Source: Phenylobacterium sp. (GTDB taxonomy: Bacteria > Pseudomonadota > Alphaproteobacteria > Caulobacterales > Caulobacteraceae). From it: 64,000 nucleotides of DNA. The stretch covers positions 1 through 64,000 of the forward strand of contig NZ_JAUSCJ010000041.1 of the NCBI RefSeq assembly GCF_030651185.1. Direction: 5' to 3'. This document shows, one piece after another, positions 31,871 to 41,131 of the stretch. The position numbers were made by a program, and so were the translations under genes. Under the pieces are notes generated by a model. That model ran no database searches and was not told the DNA's origin. It saw only the letters and a list, made by a program, of their open reading frames with translations. Position 1 is the stretch's first letter. Each line of letters opens with the position of its first letter.

Positions 31871-33250
31871 ATGGCGCAGACCAACAGCCTGCCCGCCCAC
31901 GGCGTGAGTTTCGGCGAGGCGACGAAGGTCTGGACGCGGATCGCCGCGCTCAGTTTCGGCGGACCCGCCGGCCAGATCGCGGTGATGCATCGCATCCTGG
32001 TGGAGGAGAAGCGTTGGGTCGGCGAGCGCCGGTTCCTGCAGGCCCTCAACTACTGCATGCTGCTGCCGGGGCCCGAGGCGCAGCAGCTGGCCATCTATAT
32101 CGGCTGGTTGATGCACGGGGTGGCGGGCGGCTTGACCGCCGGACTGCTGTTCGTGCTGCCGGGGTTCCTGGCGATCATGGGCCTGAGCGTCCTCTACGCC
32201 CTGCTCGGTGGGGTGGGGGTGGTCGCCGCGCTGTTCTTCGGGCTCAAGGCCGCCGTGCTGGCCATCGTCGTGCAGGCCGTGGTCCGGGTCGGGAAGCGGT
32301 CCCTGCGCAACCGGGTGATGCTGGCCATCGCGGCGGCGGCCTTCGTGGCGATCTTCCTGTTCCATGCGCCCTTCCCGCTGATCATCCTGGCGGCGGGCCT
32401 GATCGGCTTCCTGGGCGCGCGCGCGGGCTCAACGGCCTTCGCGGTCGGCGGGCATGGCTCGGGGCCGGAAGACCTCTATGAGGACGCCCAGAGCGCGCTC
32501 GGGACCGAGACCCCGGCCCATGCGGCGTCAGGATGGCGAGGCCCCCTGACAGCTTCGGCCGTGCTGCTGGCGCTGTGGCTGGGGCCGGTGGCCGCCCTGC
32601 TGCTGACCCTGGGTCCCGAGAACGTCTTCAGCCAGATCGCAGTGTTCTTTTCAAAGATGGCGGTGGTCACCTTCGGCGGCGCCTACGCCGTCCTGGCCTA
32701 TGTCGCGCAGGAGGCGGTCGAGACCTATGGCTGGCTTCGGCCCGGCGAGATGCTGGACGGCCTGGGCATGGCCGAGACGACGCCGGGCCCGCTGATCATC
32801 GTCACCCAGTTCGTGGGCTTCCTCGGCGCCTTCCGCAGCCCCGGCGGCCTTTCGCCCCTGGCCGCGGGCGTCCTGGGCGGCGTGCTCACCACCTGGGTCA
32901 CCTTCGCGCCGTGCTTCCTGTGGATTTTCCTGGGCGCCCCCTTCGTGGAGAAGCTGCGCGAGGCCAAGGCGTTGAACGCGGCGCTGGCGGCGATCAGCGC
33001 CGCCGTCGTGGGGGTGATCCTCAACCTCGCGGTCTGGTTCGCCCTGCATGTGCTGTTCCGCGAGGTGCGGGAGGTCGCGGTCGGTCCGCTCACGCTCGAC
33101 CTTCCCAACCTGGCGAGCGCCGATCTGCCGGCGGTGGCGCTGAGTGTGCTGGCCGCCGTCGCGGTCTTCCGGCTCAAGATGGGCGTCATTCCCGTCCTGC
33201 TCGGCTGCGCGGGGCTCGGCGTGGTCATCTACCTGGCGGGCCTTGCATAG
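31871..33250 (+). CDS. chrA: Chromate efflux transporter ChrA
   Basis: A 459-residue protein of the CHR family in its long, two-domain form. Each half begins with the family motif: SFGGPAGQIAVMHRILVEEK near residue 30 and TFGGAYAVLAYVAQEAVETY near residue 265. PGPEAQQLAIYIGW and TTPGPLIIVTQFVGF are the matching second motifs. It exports chromate from the cytoplasm. It follows the repressor by 59 bases, so it may share the metal-responsive transcript. Confidence 0.9.
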   Translation: MAQTNSLPAHGVSFGEATKVWTRIAALSFGGPAGQIAVMHRILVEEKRWVGERRFLQALNYCMLLPGPEAQQLAIYIGWLMHGVAGGLTAGLLFVLPGFLAIMGLSVLYALLGGVGVVAALFFGLKAAVLAIVVQAVVRVGKRSLRNRVMLAIAAAAFVAIFLFHAPFPLIILAAGLIGFLGARAGSTAFAVGGHGSGPEDLYEDAQSALGTETPAHAASGWRGPLTASAVLLALWLGPVAALLLTLGPENVFSQIAVFFSKMAVVTFGGAYAVLAYVAQEAVETYGWLRPGEMLDGLGMAETTPGPLIIVTQFVGFLGAFRSPGGLSPLAAGVLGGVLTTWVTFAPCFLWIFLGAPFVEKLREAKALNAALAAISAAVVGVILNLAVWFALHVLFREVREVAVGPLTLDLPNLASADLPAVALSVLAAVAVFRLKMGVIPVLLGCAGLGVVIYLAGLA

Positions 33251-33344
33251 GGCGTTGCCCCCCCTCCACGGAGCGGTGGGATGCATGCTTGCGTCCGTCG
33301 CCGAGCCGTCGCGGAGGGCGCCGGAGCGCTGAGATTCACCCCTC

Positions 33345-34355
33345 TCAGATATCCACCACGATCTTGCCGAAGTGGGTGTTCGAGGCCTGGTGGCGGAAGG
33401 CGTCGGCCAGGTTGGCGAGCGGGAAGTGCTTGTCGAGGACGGGGCGGTAGCCGGCGACGTCGATGGCGCGGACCATGTCGAGCTGGTGGCGGCGGCTGCC
33501 GACCGTCAGGCCCTGGACCTTCAGCTGCTTGCCCATAATGGCGACGGTGGGGACCGGACCGGCATAGCCCGCCAGGACGCCGATCAGGGCGATGTGGCCG
33601 CCGTTGCGGGTGGCGGTGATGGACTCCGGCAGGGTGCCTGAACCGCCGATCTCCAGGATGTGGTCGACGCCGCGGCCGCCGGTGAGCTTGGCCGCCGCCG
33701 CGCCCCAGGCGGGCTCGGACTTGTAGTTGATCAAGTGGTCGGCCCCCAGCGCCTTCAGACGCTCCAGCTTCTCGTCGGAGGAGGAGGTGGCGATGACGGT
33801 GCAGCCGAAGGCCTTGGCGATCTGCAGACCGTAGATGGAGACCCCGCCGGTGCCCTGGACCAGCACGGTGTCGCCGCCCTTCAAGCCCCCGTCGGCCACC
33901 AGGCCGCGCCAGGCGGTGACCCCGGCGCAGGTGATGGTGGCGGCCTCCGCCGCGGTCCAGCCCGCCGGCGCGTGGGTGAAGGAGGTGGCCGCGGCGGTGA
34001 CCTGCTCGCGGGCATAACCATCGGCGCCGTCGCCGGGCACGCCGGAGAAGCCGCCGTCCGGCGCGTCGACGCCGTCCAGCCAGGCCGGGAAGAAGGTGGA
34101 GACCACCAGGTCGCCGACGGCGAAGCCCCTCACCCCCTCGCCGACCGCCGTCACCTCGCCGGCCCCGTCGGACATGGGGATGCGGCCCTCGGGCGTCGGG
34201 ATGGCGCCCAGCACCACCATGTAGTCGTGATAGTTCAGCGAGCTGGCCCGCAGGCGGACGCTGATCTCGCCGGGGCCCGGCGGTTTGGCCTCGGCGATGT
34301 CGGCGTAGCGCAGGGTGTCGAGGCCGGTGGGGTGGACGGTCTGGATGGCCTTCAT
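33345..34355 (-). CDS. Zinc-type alcohol dehydrogenase-like/NADPH:quinone oxidoreductase family protein
   Basis: A 336-residue medium-chain dehydrogenase/reductase. The N-terminal GroES-like domain (SLNYHDYMVVLGAIPTPEGR, MSDGAGEV) lacks the catalytic-zinc ligands of true alcohol dehydrogenases. The Rossmann motif VQGTGGVSIYGLQIAKAFG binds NADPH. Probable role: reduction of a quinone or enone; the substrate is unknown. The ATG at 34355 starts the domain properly; the longer open frame upstream runs through an R1-type repeat and into the neighbouring gene. Confidence 0.85.
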   Translation of the reverse strand: MKAIQTVHPTGLDTLRYADIAEAKPPGPGEISVRLRASSLNYHDYMVVLGAIPTPEGRIPMSDGAGEVTAVGEGVRGFAVGDLVVSTFFPAWLDGVDAPDGGFSGVPGDGADGYAREQVTAAATSFTHAPAGWTAAEAATITCAGVTAWRGLVADGGLKGGDTVLVQGTGGVSIYGLQIAKAFGCTVIATSSSDEKLERLKALGADHLINYKSEPAWGAAAAKLTGGRGVDHILEIGGSGTLPESITATRNGGHIALIGVLAGYAGPVPTVAIMGKQLKVQGLTVGSRRHQLDMVRAIDVAGYRPVLDKHFPLANLADAFRHQASNTHFGKIVVDI

Positions 34356-34432
34356 CGGGTGTCGCCTCGGTTTTGATTTGTCGCGTTGGCGGCAGTGAGG
34401 CGCGGCTCCCCTCGGGGAACGCAAGAACGCTT

Positions 34433-34461
34433 TCCTCCCCCGTTCACAAGGGAGGAAAAGA
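34433..34461. repeat. R1 repeat, shortened copy
   Basis: CTTTCCTCCCCCGTTCACAA followed by GGGAGGAAA: the same palindromic arms as the other R1 copies but with the central CCGCTCCGCTT missing. It lies just after the stop of the DUF885 gene. Confidence 0.75.
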
Positions 34462-34462
34462 C

Positions 34463-36238
34463 CTAGGCGATCGGCAAATCGAACAGCAGTTGCCCCGCGA
34501 ACCGGGCCGGGGGCGAGCCGAAGGAGAGGATGCCGTCGTGGTAGCGTTTCAGGGTGAAGCTCTTGCCCCACTTGGCTTGCGCCTGTTTGCGCAGGGCCTT
34601 GTGCTCCTCCCAGCCGACGAAATAGGTGGGCAGCTGGGCCTGGCTGAGCTGGGCGCGGACCCATTTGCCGGCGGCCTCGCGTTCCTGCTGGAAGGCCTGG
34701 ACGGTCATCAGCTTCATGGCCTCGTCGCGGCTGATGTTGTCGACGTGGACGGCCTGGTCCAGCAGGGCGTTGGCGCAGACCCGCAGCTGGAGTTTCAGGT
34801 GAACCAGCAGGTAGAGGGGGTCGCCGCCGAGATACCCCTCGTCGGCCATGACGTCCTGCGCATAGCAGGCCCAGCCCTCCACGAACGGCCCTGAGGACAG
34901 CACGGCGCGGAGCACGGACGGATAGGCGTTGGCGTGGGCCAGTTGCAGGTAGTGGCCGGGCATGGCCTCGTGGACGGTGACCTCCTGGATGCCCAGAAGG
35001 TTGTATTCGCGCAGGAAACTGTCGGCCTGGGCGTCGGTCCAGTCGTCGGGGATGGGCGAGATCTTGTAGTAGGTCTGCTGGCCCTTATCGAGGGGACCAG
35101 GCGCGTCGCAATAGGCCACGGCGACGCCGCGCTGGAACTCCGGCACCAGGCCGATCTTCACCGGATCGCTGGGGACGGTGACGATGTTCCTGGCGCGAAC
35201 GAAGGCGGTGGCCTCCACCAGGGTGGCCTCGGCGGCCTCCACCAGTTTGTCGCGCGCGGGCTTCTTGGCGTAGGCGTATTCCAGCGCCGCCTCGATGGCG
35301 GCCTGACACTGGGCGTCGGTGGGGTTGGCCGGGGTCGGCGGGGCGGCGGGCTTGCCGGCCAGGAACCTGGCCGAGATGGAGTACATGGTCGCCCGCAGCG
35401 AGGTCATTTCGGCCAGCGCCCGGGCCTTGATCTCGGCGCGGCTGAGGGGAGAGTTGAGCGCGAAGGCCAGCTTGGCGTCGTAGAGCTCGGCGCCTAGGCG
35501 GAACTCGCCCCTGGCGGCGGGGGCCAGCACGGTCTCCAGCCATTTCTGATGCGCGTCGATGCCGGCCTTGCAGGCCCTGGCGGCGGCCTCCAGGCGGGCG
35601 CGGTCGGCGGGGGGCAGCTTGGCGCCACCCTCGACAATGCCGTCCACCAGGGAGTGGAGGCCCTTGTTCTGGCCCACCACGGTGTCGGCGTGGATCTTCG
35701 GCACGCGGGCCGGGACGAGGTCGGCGCGGGCCTGGGCCAGCAGGGCCGGCAGCTTTTCCATCCGCGCGGTGGCGCTGCGCAGGCGAACCTCGAGGGGGGC
35801 GAACTCACGGGCCGTGAGGTTGTAGAGGGCGCCGCCGGCCACGGCGTTCCAGGTCAGCGGGTCCCAGGCGTAGGGCTGCAGGGTCTGGATCGTCCAGAGG
35901 TCGCTGCGGACCTGGTTCTCCAGGATGGCGGCGTCCACCTGGTTGGCGCGGGAAAGCTCGGCGCGGGGTGTGGCCTGCAGCGCGGCAAGCGTCTCGGTCG
36001 CCAGCTTGACGACCGCGGCGCGACCGGCCGGGCCCATGTCGTCGATCAGGTCGTCGAAGCGGTGGTCGCCGATCTGGGTGGCGCTGACCGGCGAGAGCCG
36101 CAGGGAGGCGTCGACCCAGCCCTTGGCCAGGGTTTCGAACTTCGCATCGGCGGGGCTGGCGGCGCGGGCGATGGCCGGCAGGGCCAGGGGGGCGGCGGCC
36201 GACAGGGCGAGCAGGGCGCGGCGGGAGACGTTGGGCAT
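34463..36238 (-). CDS. DUF885 family metallopeptidase-like protein, exported
   Basis: A 591-residue protein with a Tat-like signal (SRRALLALSAAAPLALP) and mature start near Ala27. The DUF885 zinc motif HEAMPGHYLQ lies near residue 421, followed by EGWACYAQDVM, which supplies the third ligand in related gluzincins. The C-terminal part is helical, with VGWEEHKALRKQAQ. Probable role: periplasmic carboxypeptidase-like hydrolysis of small peptides. It stands alone, with an R1 repeat directly after its stop. Confidence 0.85.
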   Translation of the reverse strand: MPNVSRRALLALSAAAPLALPAIARAASPADAKFETLAKGWVDASLRLSPVSATQIGDHRFDDLIDDMGPAGRAAVVKLATETLAALQATPRAELSRANQVDAAILENQVRSDLWTIQTLQPYAWDPLTWNAVAGGALYNLTAREFAPLEVRLRSATARMEKLPALLAQARADLVPARVPKIHADTVVGQNKGLHSLVDGIVEGGAKLPPADRARLEAAARACKAGIDAHQKWLETVLAPAARGEFRLGAELYDAKLAFALNSPLSRAEIKARALAEMTSLRATMYSISARFLAGKPAAPPTPANPTDAQCQAAIEAALEYAYAKKPARDKLVEAAEATLVEATAFVRARNIVTVPSDPVKIGLVPEFQRGVAVAYCDAPGPLDKGQQTYYKISPIPDDWTDAQADSFLREYNLLGIQEVTVHEAMPGHYLQLAHANAYPSVLRAVLSSGPFVEGWACYAQDVMADEGYLGGDPLYLLVHLKLQLRVCANALLDQAVHVDNISRDEAMKLMTVQAFQQEREAAGKWVRAQLSQAQLPTYFVGWEEHKALRKQAQAKWGKSFTLKRYHDGILSFGSPPARFAGQLLFDLPIA

Positions 36239-36427
36239 GGGCGTTTCCTGAATTTCTCACCTCCAGTGTTACCAGCGGCGGCGGAACGGGGAAACAGGCG
36301 CGGGCGCGGCGAGACTTGAGGGCTGCGAGGCGGGTGTGGAAGATGGGCGCCCAGGCGTCGTCTTTGGGACTTTGCCAACTGGCTAATTCGTGGCAAGGCA
36401 TCGTCGCAAGCTGCACTGGAAAGAGCC

Positions 36428-37309
36428 ATGCCCACCTACGCCTTCGTCACCCTGGACGTGTTCACCGACCGTATGTTCGGCGGCAATCCGCTCGCGGTGT
36501 TCACCGACGCCCGCGGGATGAGCGACGCTCAGATGCTGTCCCTGGCCGGGGAGATGAACCTGTCGGAGACCACCTTCATCCTGCCGCCGGCCGATCCGGC
36601 CAACACCGCCCGGGTGCGGATCTTCCACCGCAGCGGCGAGATGCCCTTCGCCGGGCACCCCAGCATCGGCACCGGCTATGTGCTGGCGAGCCTGGGGCAT
36701 GAGGGTCCCCTGACCCTTGAGATGATCGCCGGGCTGGTGAAGGTGGATATCGACCGCGATGCGACGGGCGCCGCCAAGGGCGCCGTGATCGCCGCGCCCC
36801 AGGCCCTGACCGTCGGGGCGGAGATTCCCATCGAGGAGGTGTCCGCCTGCGCCGGCATCGGTCCGGGCGACCTGGTGACCGCCACCCACACCCCGGTGCT
36901 GGCCACGGTGGGCGTGCCCTTCATCCTCGCCGAGGTGACCGGGGATGCGCTAAGCCGCGCCGAACCCGACGTGGCGGCGTTCCGCCGAGCCGAGGCCGAT
37001 CGCCCCGACCTGGCCGGGCGCTACTCCCTGCTGATCTACGCCCGCGACGGCCAGGACATCCGCGCCCGCATGTTCGCCCCCCTGTCGGGGACCTATGAGG
37101 ACCCGGCCACCGGCAGCGCCAATGCGACCCTGGCGGCCCTGCTGGTGTCCCTGGCCGGCGTCGACCAGGCCGCCTTCACTATCAGCCAGGGGGTGGAGAT
37201 GGGACGCCCCAGCGTGCTGAAGGCCGCCGCGCGGCGGACCCCGGACGGGGTGCGGGCTACGGTGGGCGGCGGCTGCGCGCCGATGTTCCGGGGTGAGGTG
37301 ACGCTGTAA
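36428..37309 (+). CDS. PhzF family isomerase/epimerase
   Basis: A 293-residue two-lobed protein of the PhzF/DapF-like fold. The N-terminal LDVFTDRMFGGNPLAVF, the catalytic Glu in MNLSETTFI (Glu47), MPFAGHPSIGTGYVLA and GSANATLAALLVSL are typical. PhzF isomerises a phenazine precursor, but most genomic homologues have other or unknown substrates, and no phenazine genes are here. It is transcribed alone, divergent from the DUF885 gene. Confidence 0.85.
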   Translation: MPTYAFVTLDVFTDRMFGGNPLAVFTDARGMSDAQMLSLAGEMNLSETTFILPPADPANTARVRIFHRSGEMPFAGHPSIGTGYVLASLGHEGPLTLEMIAGLVKVDIDRDATGAAKGAVIAAPQALTVGAEIPIEEVSACAGIGPGDLVTATHTPVLATVGVPFILAEVTGDALSRAEPDVAAFRRAEADRPDLAGRYSLLIYARDGQDIRARMFAPLSGTYEDPATGSANATLAALLVSLAGVDQAAFTISQGVEMGRPSVLKAAARRTPDGVRATVGGGCAPMFRGEVTL

Positions 37310-37394
37310 GTCATGCCCGCTTCGAACCGTCACGCTTGCGGCGCGGGGTGCGATACGCCAGATAGGCGACTGACTTGCAGGAGAGCGGCCCACA

Positions 37395-37529
37395 ATGGCG
37401 CGGACACCCAACTACAGCTTCGAGCGGATGGAACGCGACAAGGCCAAGGCCGCCAAGGACGCCCAGAAGGCCGCCGCCAAGGCCGAGAAGAAAGCCGCCG
37501 CGGCCGCCGAGAAGGCGCCGAAGGACTGA
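37395..37529 (+). CDS. Small Ala/Lys-rich protein (44 aa)
   Basis: A 44-residue protein: MARTPNYSFERMERDKAKAA, then a run of Lys/Ala repeats ending in EKAPKD. CAGGAGAG lies ten bases upstream of the ATG. I recall similar short N-termini (RTPNYSFERMER) from Caulobacterales hypothetical proteins, but cannot verify this here. The Lys-rich helix suggests nucleic-acid binding; no function is claimed. Confidence 0.65.
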   Translation: MARTPNYSFERMERDKAKAAKDAQKAAAKAEKKAAAAAEKAPKD

Positions 37530-37545
37530 GACGGTCCTGAAGGCT

Positions 37546-37662
37546 CTAGTTCAAAGCGATAGAGCCGGTCGCCGACCAGGCTATGGCGGCGGCGAGGGCG
37601 AAGCCGGCGAGGCCCATGAACAGGGCGGCGCCCCAGACAAAGTCCTTATGCGGCTTGGGCAT
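37546..37662 (-). CDS. Very small membrane protein (38 aa)
   Basis: A 38-residue frame: MPKPHKDFVWGAALFMGLAG, then FALAAAIAWSATGSIALN. A basic N-terminus and one membrane helix make it plausible as a real small protein. Its ATG lies inside the last codons of the response-regulator gene (17-base overlap), so it would be translationally coupled. It has no independent ribosome site that I can identify. Confidence 0.5.
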   Translation of the reverse strand: MPKPHKDFVWGAALFMGLAGFALAAAIAWSATGSIALN

Positions 37663-38020
37663 GCATGACCCGGCTGAGCGCGTCGGCGACCTGCTGCGGG
37701 CTGCACGGCTTGCCTACGAACTCTGACCCCCCGACGCCCTCGGCGGCATGCCGCCCGGAGGCCGTGCCCGAGATGAACACCACCGGCAGGTCGGGATAGG
37801 CGGCCCGCGCCCAGCGCGCCACGGCGAAGCCGTCCTCCCCCGGCCCCAGATCGATGTCGGTGACCAGGGCGGACAGGATCTGATGGCGGTTGAGGTGCTC
37901 GAAGGCCGCCGGGGCATTGTAGACCGGCAAGACGCTGAAGCCTTCCTGGCGCAGAAATTCGCAGTTTTCGAAACTGCAGATGAAGTTGTCATCGACGAAT
38001 AGAACGCGCCCTCGTGGCAT
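37646..38020 (-). CDS. Single-domain response regulator (receiver only)
   Basis: A 124-residue receiver domain: VLFVDDNF holds the acidic pair, Asp55 in VTDIDLGPGEDG is the phosphoacceptor, and FISGTAS and FVGKPCSP carry the conserved Thr/Ser and Lys. There is no output domain, so it acts by protein contact or as a phosphate sink. No kinase is adjacent, though two orphan kinases of similar simple type are in the window. The ATG at 38020 is chosen; the start at 38044 adds eight residues. Confidence 0.85.
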   Translation of the reverse strand: MPRGRVLFVDDNFICSFENCEFLRQEGFSVLPVYNAPAAFEHLNRHQILSALVTDIDLGPGEDGFAVARWARAAYPDLPVVFISGTASGRHAAEGVGGSEFVGKPCSPQQVADALSRVMHAQAA

Positions 38021-38166
38021 GAGCCAGAATCCTTGTGCGCTCACACAACCTATGGCCGATGATTTGTTTCCTTCGATTTAGGATATATTTGTCGGCTTGG
38101 CGACATATTGGGACACAATCGGAACTCAATTGCCCCCAATTAGCGAATACTGAACTCTTAGATTCC

Positions 38167-39429
38167 TCAGTTTGGAATTCGCACGGGCAGGTACTCATAG
38201 CCCTTCACGAAGTTGGAGGTCAGGCGGCGGGGCTCGCCCATCACCTCGATGAAGGGGAAGCGCTTCATCATCTCCTCCCAGACCACGCGCAGCTGCATCT
38301 CGGCCAGGCGCTGACCGACGCAGCGGTGGACGCCGAAGCCGAAGGCGACGTGCTGGCGGGGCCGCTCGCGGTCGATGATGAAGGCGTCGGGATCAGCGAT
38401 CGCCGTACTGTCGCGGTTGCCCGAGACGTACCACATGACCACCTTCTCGCCCTTGCGGATGGTCTTGCCGCCGATCGTAGCGTCGGCCATCGCCGTGCGT
38501 CGCATGTGGGCCACGGGGCTCTGATAACGGATGATCTCGGGAATCATGGCGCCGATCAGGCCGGGATCGGCGCGCAGCTTGGCGTACTGCTCGGGGTTCT
38601 CGTTCAGCGCCAGCAGGCCGCCGGTGATGGAGTGGCGGGTGGTGTCGCTGCCGGCGACGATCAGCAGCACCAGGTTGCCGACGAACTTGTAGGGGTCGCC
38701 GCCGCCGTTGGTGGCCGGGTCGTGGGCCAGCATGGAGATCAGGTCATCGTTGCGGGGCGACGCGGCGCGCTCGGCGAAGATGCCCACCAGCCGGCCGAAG
38801 GTGGCCATCAGCTCGGCCTGGCGGGCCGGCTCCCCGGCCGGCGAGCCGCCGCCGAGAATGGGGGCGGCCAGCAGCAGGTCCGAGGCCCGGGGCAGCAGGC
38901 GGCGCTCCTCGAAGGGGAAGTCCATCAGGGTGGCCAGCATCTGGGCGGTGAGCTCGACGGAGACGCGGTCGACGAAGTCGAAGGTCTCGCCGCGGGGCAA
39001 CTCGTCGAGGATGGCGGCCGCCCGGCTGCGGATCAGCGGCTCCATGGCCGCCATGGCGCCGGAGGTGAACATCGGGGCCACCACCTTGCGTTGGGCCTCG
39101 TGGCGTGGGCTGTCCTGGCTGATGAAGCTGGCGCCGGCGGGGTCCTCGAAGGAGTCGCCCAGCGCGATGCCGCCGTTCTCGGCGGACGAGGAGAAGGTGT
39201 TGTGGTCGCCGTCGACGGCGACGATGTCGTCGAACTTCGTCACCGACCAGTAGGGGCCGAAGGCGCTGGCCTTGCAGTGGTGGACCGGGTCCTCGGCGCG
39301 CAGGCGCTCGAACCACGGCCAGTGGGTATCGGTGCGGAACAGCTCCGGGTCGCCGACGTGGAAGTCCTCAAGCGGGGTGGAATAGGCCCGGTCGCGGGCC
39401 TCCGCAGCGATGCGTGCGCCGTCGGCCAT
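38167..39429 (-). CDS. Cytochrome P450 (1)
   Basis: A 420-residue soluble P450. I-helix AGSDTTRHSI, ExxR motif EIIRYQSPVAHMRRTAM, and heme loop AFGFGVHRCVGQRLAEMQL, whose Cys is the axial ligand. WYVSGNRDSTAIADPDAF is typical of bacterial CYPs that act on sterols, alkanes or terpenoids. No ferredoxin or reductase gene is next to it. Length and motifs are complete. The start is an ATG divergent from the kinase gene. Confidence 0.9.
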   Translation of the reverse strand: MADGARIAAEARDRAYSTPLEDFHVGDPELFRTDTHWPWFERLRAEDPVHHCKASAFGPYWSVTKFDDIVAVDGDHNTFSSSAENGGIALGDSFEDPAGASFISQDSPRHEAQRKVVAPMFTSGAMAAMEPLIRSRAAAILDELPRGETFDFVDRVSVELTAQMLATLMDFPFEERRLLPRASDLLLAAPILGGGSPAGEPARQAELMATFGRLVGIFAERAASPRNDDLISMLAHDPATNGGGDPYKFVGNLVLLIVAGSDTTRHSITGGLLALNENPEQYAKLRADPGLIGAMIPEIIRYQSPVAHMRRTAMADATIGGKTIRKGEKVVMWYVSGNRDSTAIADPDAFIIDRERPRQHVAFGFGVHRCVGQRLAEMQLRVVWEEMMKRFPFIEVMGEPRRLTSNFVKGYEYLPVRIPN

Positions 39430-39520
39430 GTCGGCCTCCCTGGTTCACGGTCTTCAGCTTGACCGTCGTTATGTGGATCAGAGACCATCACCGCCGGACT
39501 GTCCATCGCGAGAGAGACCC

Positions 39521-40057
39521 ATGCCGGGGCGCATCATCCTGCTGACCGGGCCGCCGGGCGCCGGCAAGACCACGGTGGCGCCCCTGCTGTGCGCCAACGC
39601 GCCGGGCCCGACCGCCATCCATCTGGAGACCGATTTCTTCTACCGCAGCATTCGCAAGGGCTGGCTGGCGCCCTGGACACCGGAGTCGCACGGCCAGAAT
39701 CAGGTGGTGGCCGCCGCCATGGTGGCGAGCGCCGTGACCTATGCCCAGGGCGGCTATGAGGTGATCGCTGACGGGATCATCACCGACTGGGTGAAACAGG
39801 TCTTCGTCGATGGGGCGCGGTCGGCGGGGGTGGCGTTGGACTTCATCGTGCTGATCCCCGGCCAGGCCATCGCCGCCGAGCGGGGCCGCACGCGGACGAA
39901 CGACCCGATCGCGGACTACGCGCCCTATGTGGCGCTCTACCGCCTGTTCGCGGCGGAGGACGCGGGTCATGCCGTGGACACAAGCGCCGTGGCCCCCGCC
40001 GATCTCGCGGCGGCCCTGCGGGAAGGGATCGAGGCGGGGCGGTTCGCCTTGCGCTAG
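39521..40057 (+). CDS. P-loop AAA/kinase-like ATPase
   Basis: A 178-residue small P-loop protein: LTGPPGAGKTTVAPLL is the Walker A motif, followed by HLETDFFYRSI and VIADGIITDW. The size and layout resemble small-molecule kinases of the shikimate/gluconate kinase-like class. The substrate is unknown. The ATG at 39521 is chosen for its fit to the P-loop start; upstream residues in the frame are not protein-like. The stop overlaps the convergent DUF1963 gene through CTAG. Confidence 0.75.
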   Translation: MPGRIILLTGPPGAGKTTVAPLLCANAPGPTAIHLETDFFYRSIRKGWLAPWTPESHGQNQVVAAAMVASAVTYAQGGYEVIADGIITDWVKQVFVDGARSAGVALDFIVLIPGQAIAAERGRTRTNDPIADYAPYVALYRLFAAEDAGHAVDTSAVAPADLAAALREGIEAGRFALR

Positions 40058-40986
40058 TAGGACTGGCCGATCATCTGGATCTTCGAGAAGTCGCCGTCGC
40101 GGGCGTCGGCCTCGCGGATCCAGTAGTAGAGCCGGCCGCCGTCGCCCCACTGGGCCTTTAGATCGGCGTCGGTGTCCACCTGTAGCAGCAGGCGCCAATC
40201 GGATTCGCTCGGCCGGGTCAGGGTGGGCTCGCGACCTTCCAGTGTGGCGAGCATCTGCTCGCACTCAAACTCCATGTTCAAACCCTGGATCGCCGAAGCA
40301 TGACCGCCGATCCGATGTTCTGGGCTCGGCATATGTGCGGCGGGAAATTCCGCCAACCGTTCGAGAACCTCCTCATCCATCTCCGGTTCGTGAAGATCGT
40401 CCACCATCCATTCAAGGTCGGGATAGGAGATGGCTGGGCTCATCACGACTTGGCGCTCGGCGAGGGGAAAGCCTTTGGGCGAGGCGGGAACCGCGATGCG
40501 CGGCTGAGCGTCGTCGGGCATCGGGTCGTGGACGACAGCGCCCATCCAAGGCTCGGCGAAGAAGTAGAGGCGGCCCTGGTTCGGCAGCCAATCCGGACCG
40601 CCGGCCGCGCGGACCTCGGCCAGGTCCAGCTGGGCGACGAACCCCATCGGGGTGGTGACTTCGCGCCTAGGGAAGCGATGGGTCACGGTCGAGGTGGGCC
40701 AGGTCGCGCCGTCGCCAAGGTCGGGCGCGCCGCCGAGCTTGGAGAAGGCAGGCGCTTCGGTGGGAAGCAGCAGCAAGGTCGGGCGGGCAAGCGCCTTCAT
40801 CTGGCTTTCCAACGCCCCACTGCCCGGTCGATGAGGCCGCCCGGGGGGCTGTTCTTTGGCGGCCATACGATCGAACACGACGCCAAGGACCTTCTGTATC
40901 GCGGCCGCGCCAAGAAGGCTGACGACGCCACCGGCCGCCAGCAACGCAAAGAAGAACACCACCGCCCAACCCGCCGACACGCCCAC
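40054..40986 (-). CDS. DUF1963 (YwqG-like) protein with N-terminal membrane anchor
   Basis: A protein of about 310 residues. The C-terminal portion is DUF1963-like: FSKLGGAPDLGDGATWP, FVAQLDLAEV, LYFFAEPW and LLLQVDTDADLKAQWGDGG. In front is a membrane helix (AVVFFFALLAAGGVVSLLGA) and a linker, so the protein may be anchored with the domain in the cytoplasm. The GTG at 40986 (or 40980) is the likely start, since longer frames run antisense through the next gene. An ATG at the domain start (MKALARP) is an alternative. Function unknown. Confidence 0.65.
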   Translation of the reverse strand: MGVSAGWAVVFFFALLAAGGVVSLLGAAAIQKVLGVVFDRMAAKEQPPGRPHRPGSGALESQMKALARPTLLLLPTEAPAFSKLGGAPDLGDGATWPTSTVTHRFPRREVTTPMGFVAQLDLAEVRAAGGPDWLPNQGRLYFFAEPWMGAVVHDPMPDDAQPRIAVPASPKGFPLAERQVVMSPAISYPDLEWMVDDLHEPEMDEEVLERLAEFPAAHMPSPEHRIGGHASAIQGLNMEFECEQMLATLEGREPTLTRPSESDWRLLLQVDTDADLKAQWGDGGRLYYWIREADARDGDFSKIQMIGQSY

Positions 40987-41131
40987 CCCCCAAAAAGCCG
41001 CCCGAGAAGTTCTTCTTATGTTCCCGGGAAAGTCAAGTCGGATGGGGACATGGGCACCGCGAGACGGTCGGAACAACAACCCCCGGTCTCGGGTTGAGTC
41101 ACCAACGAAAACTCTAGCCCAGGAGCCCCCC

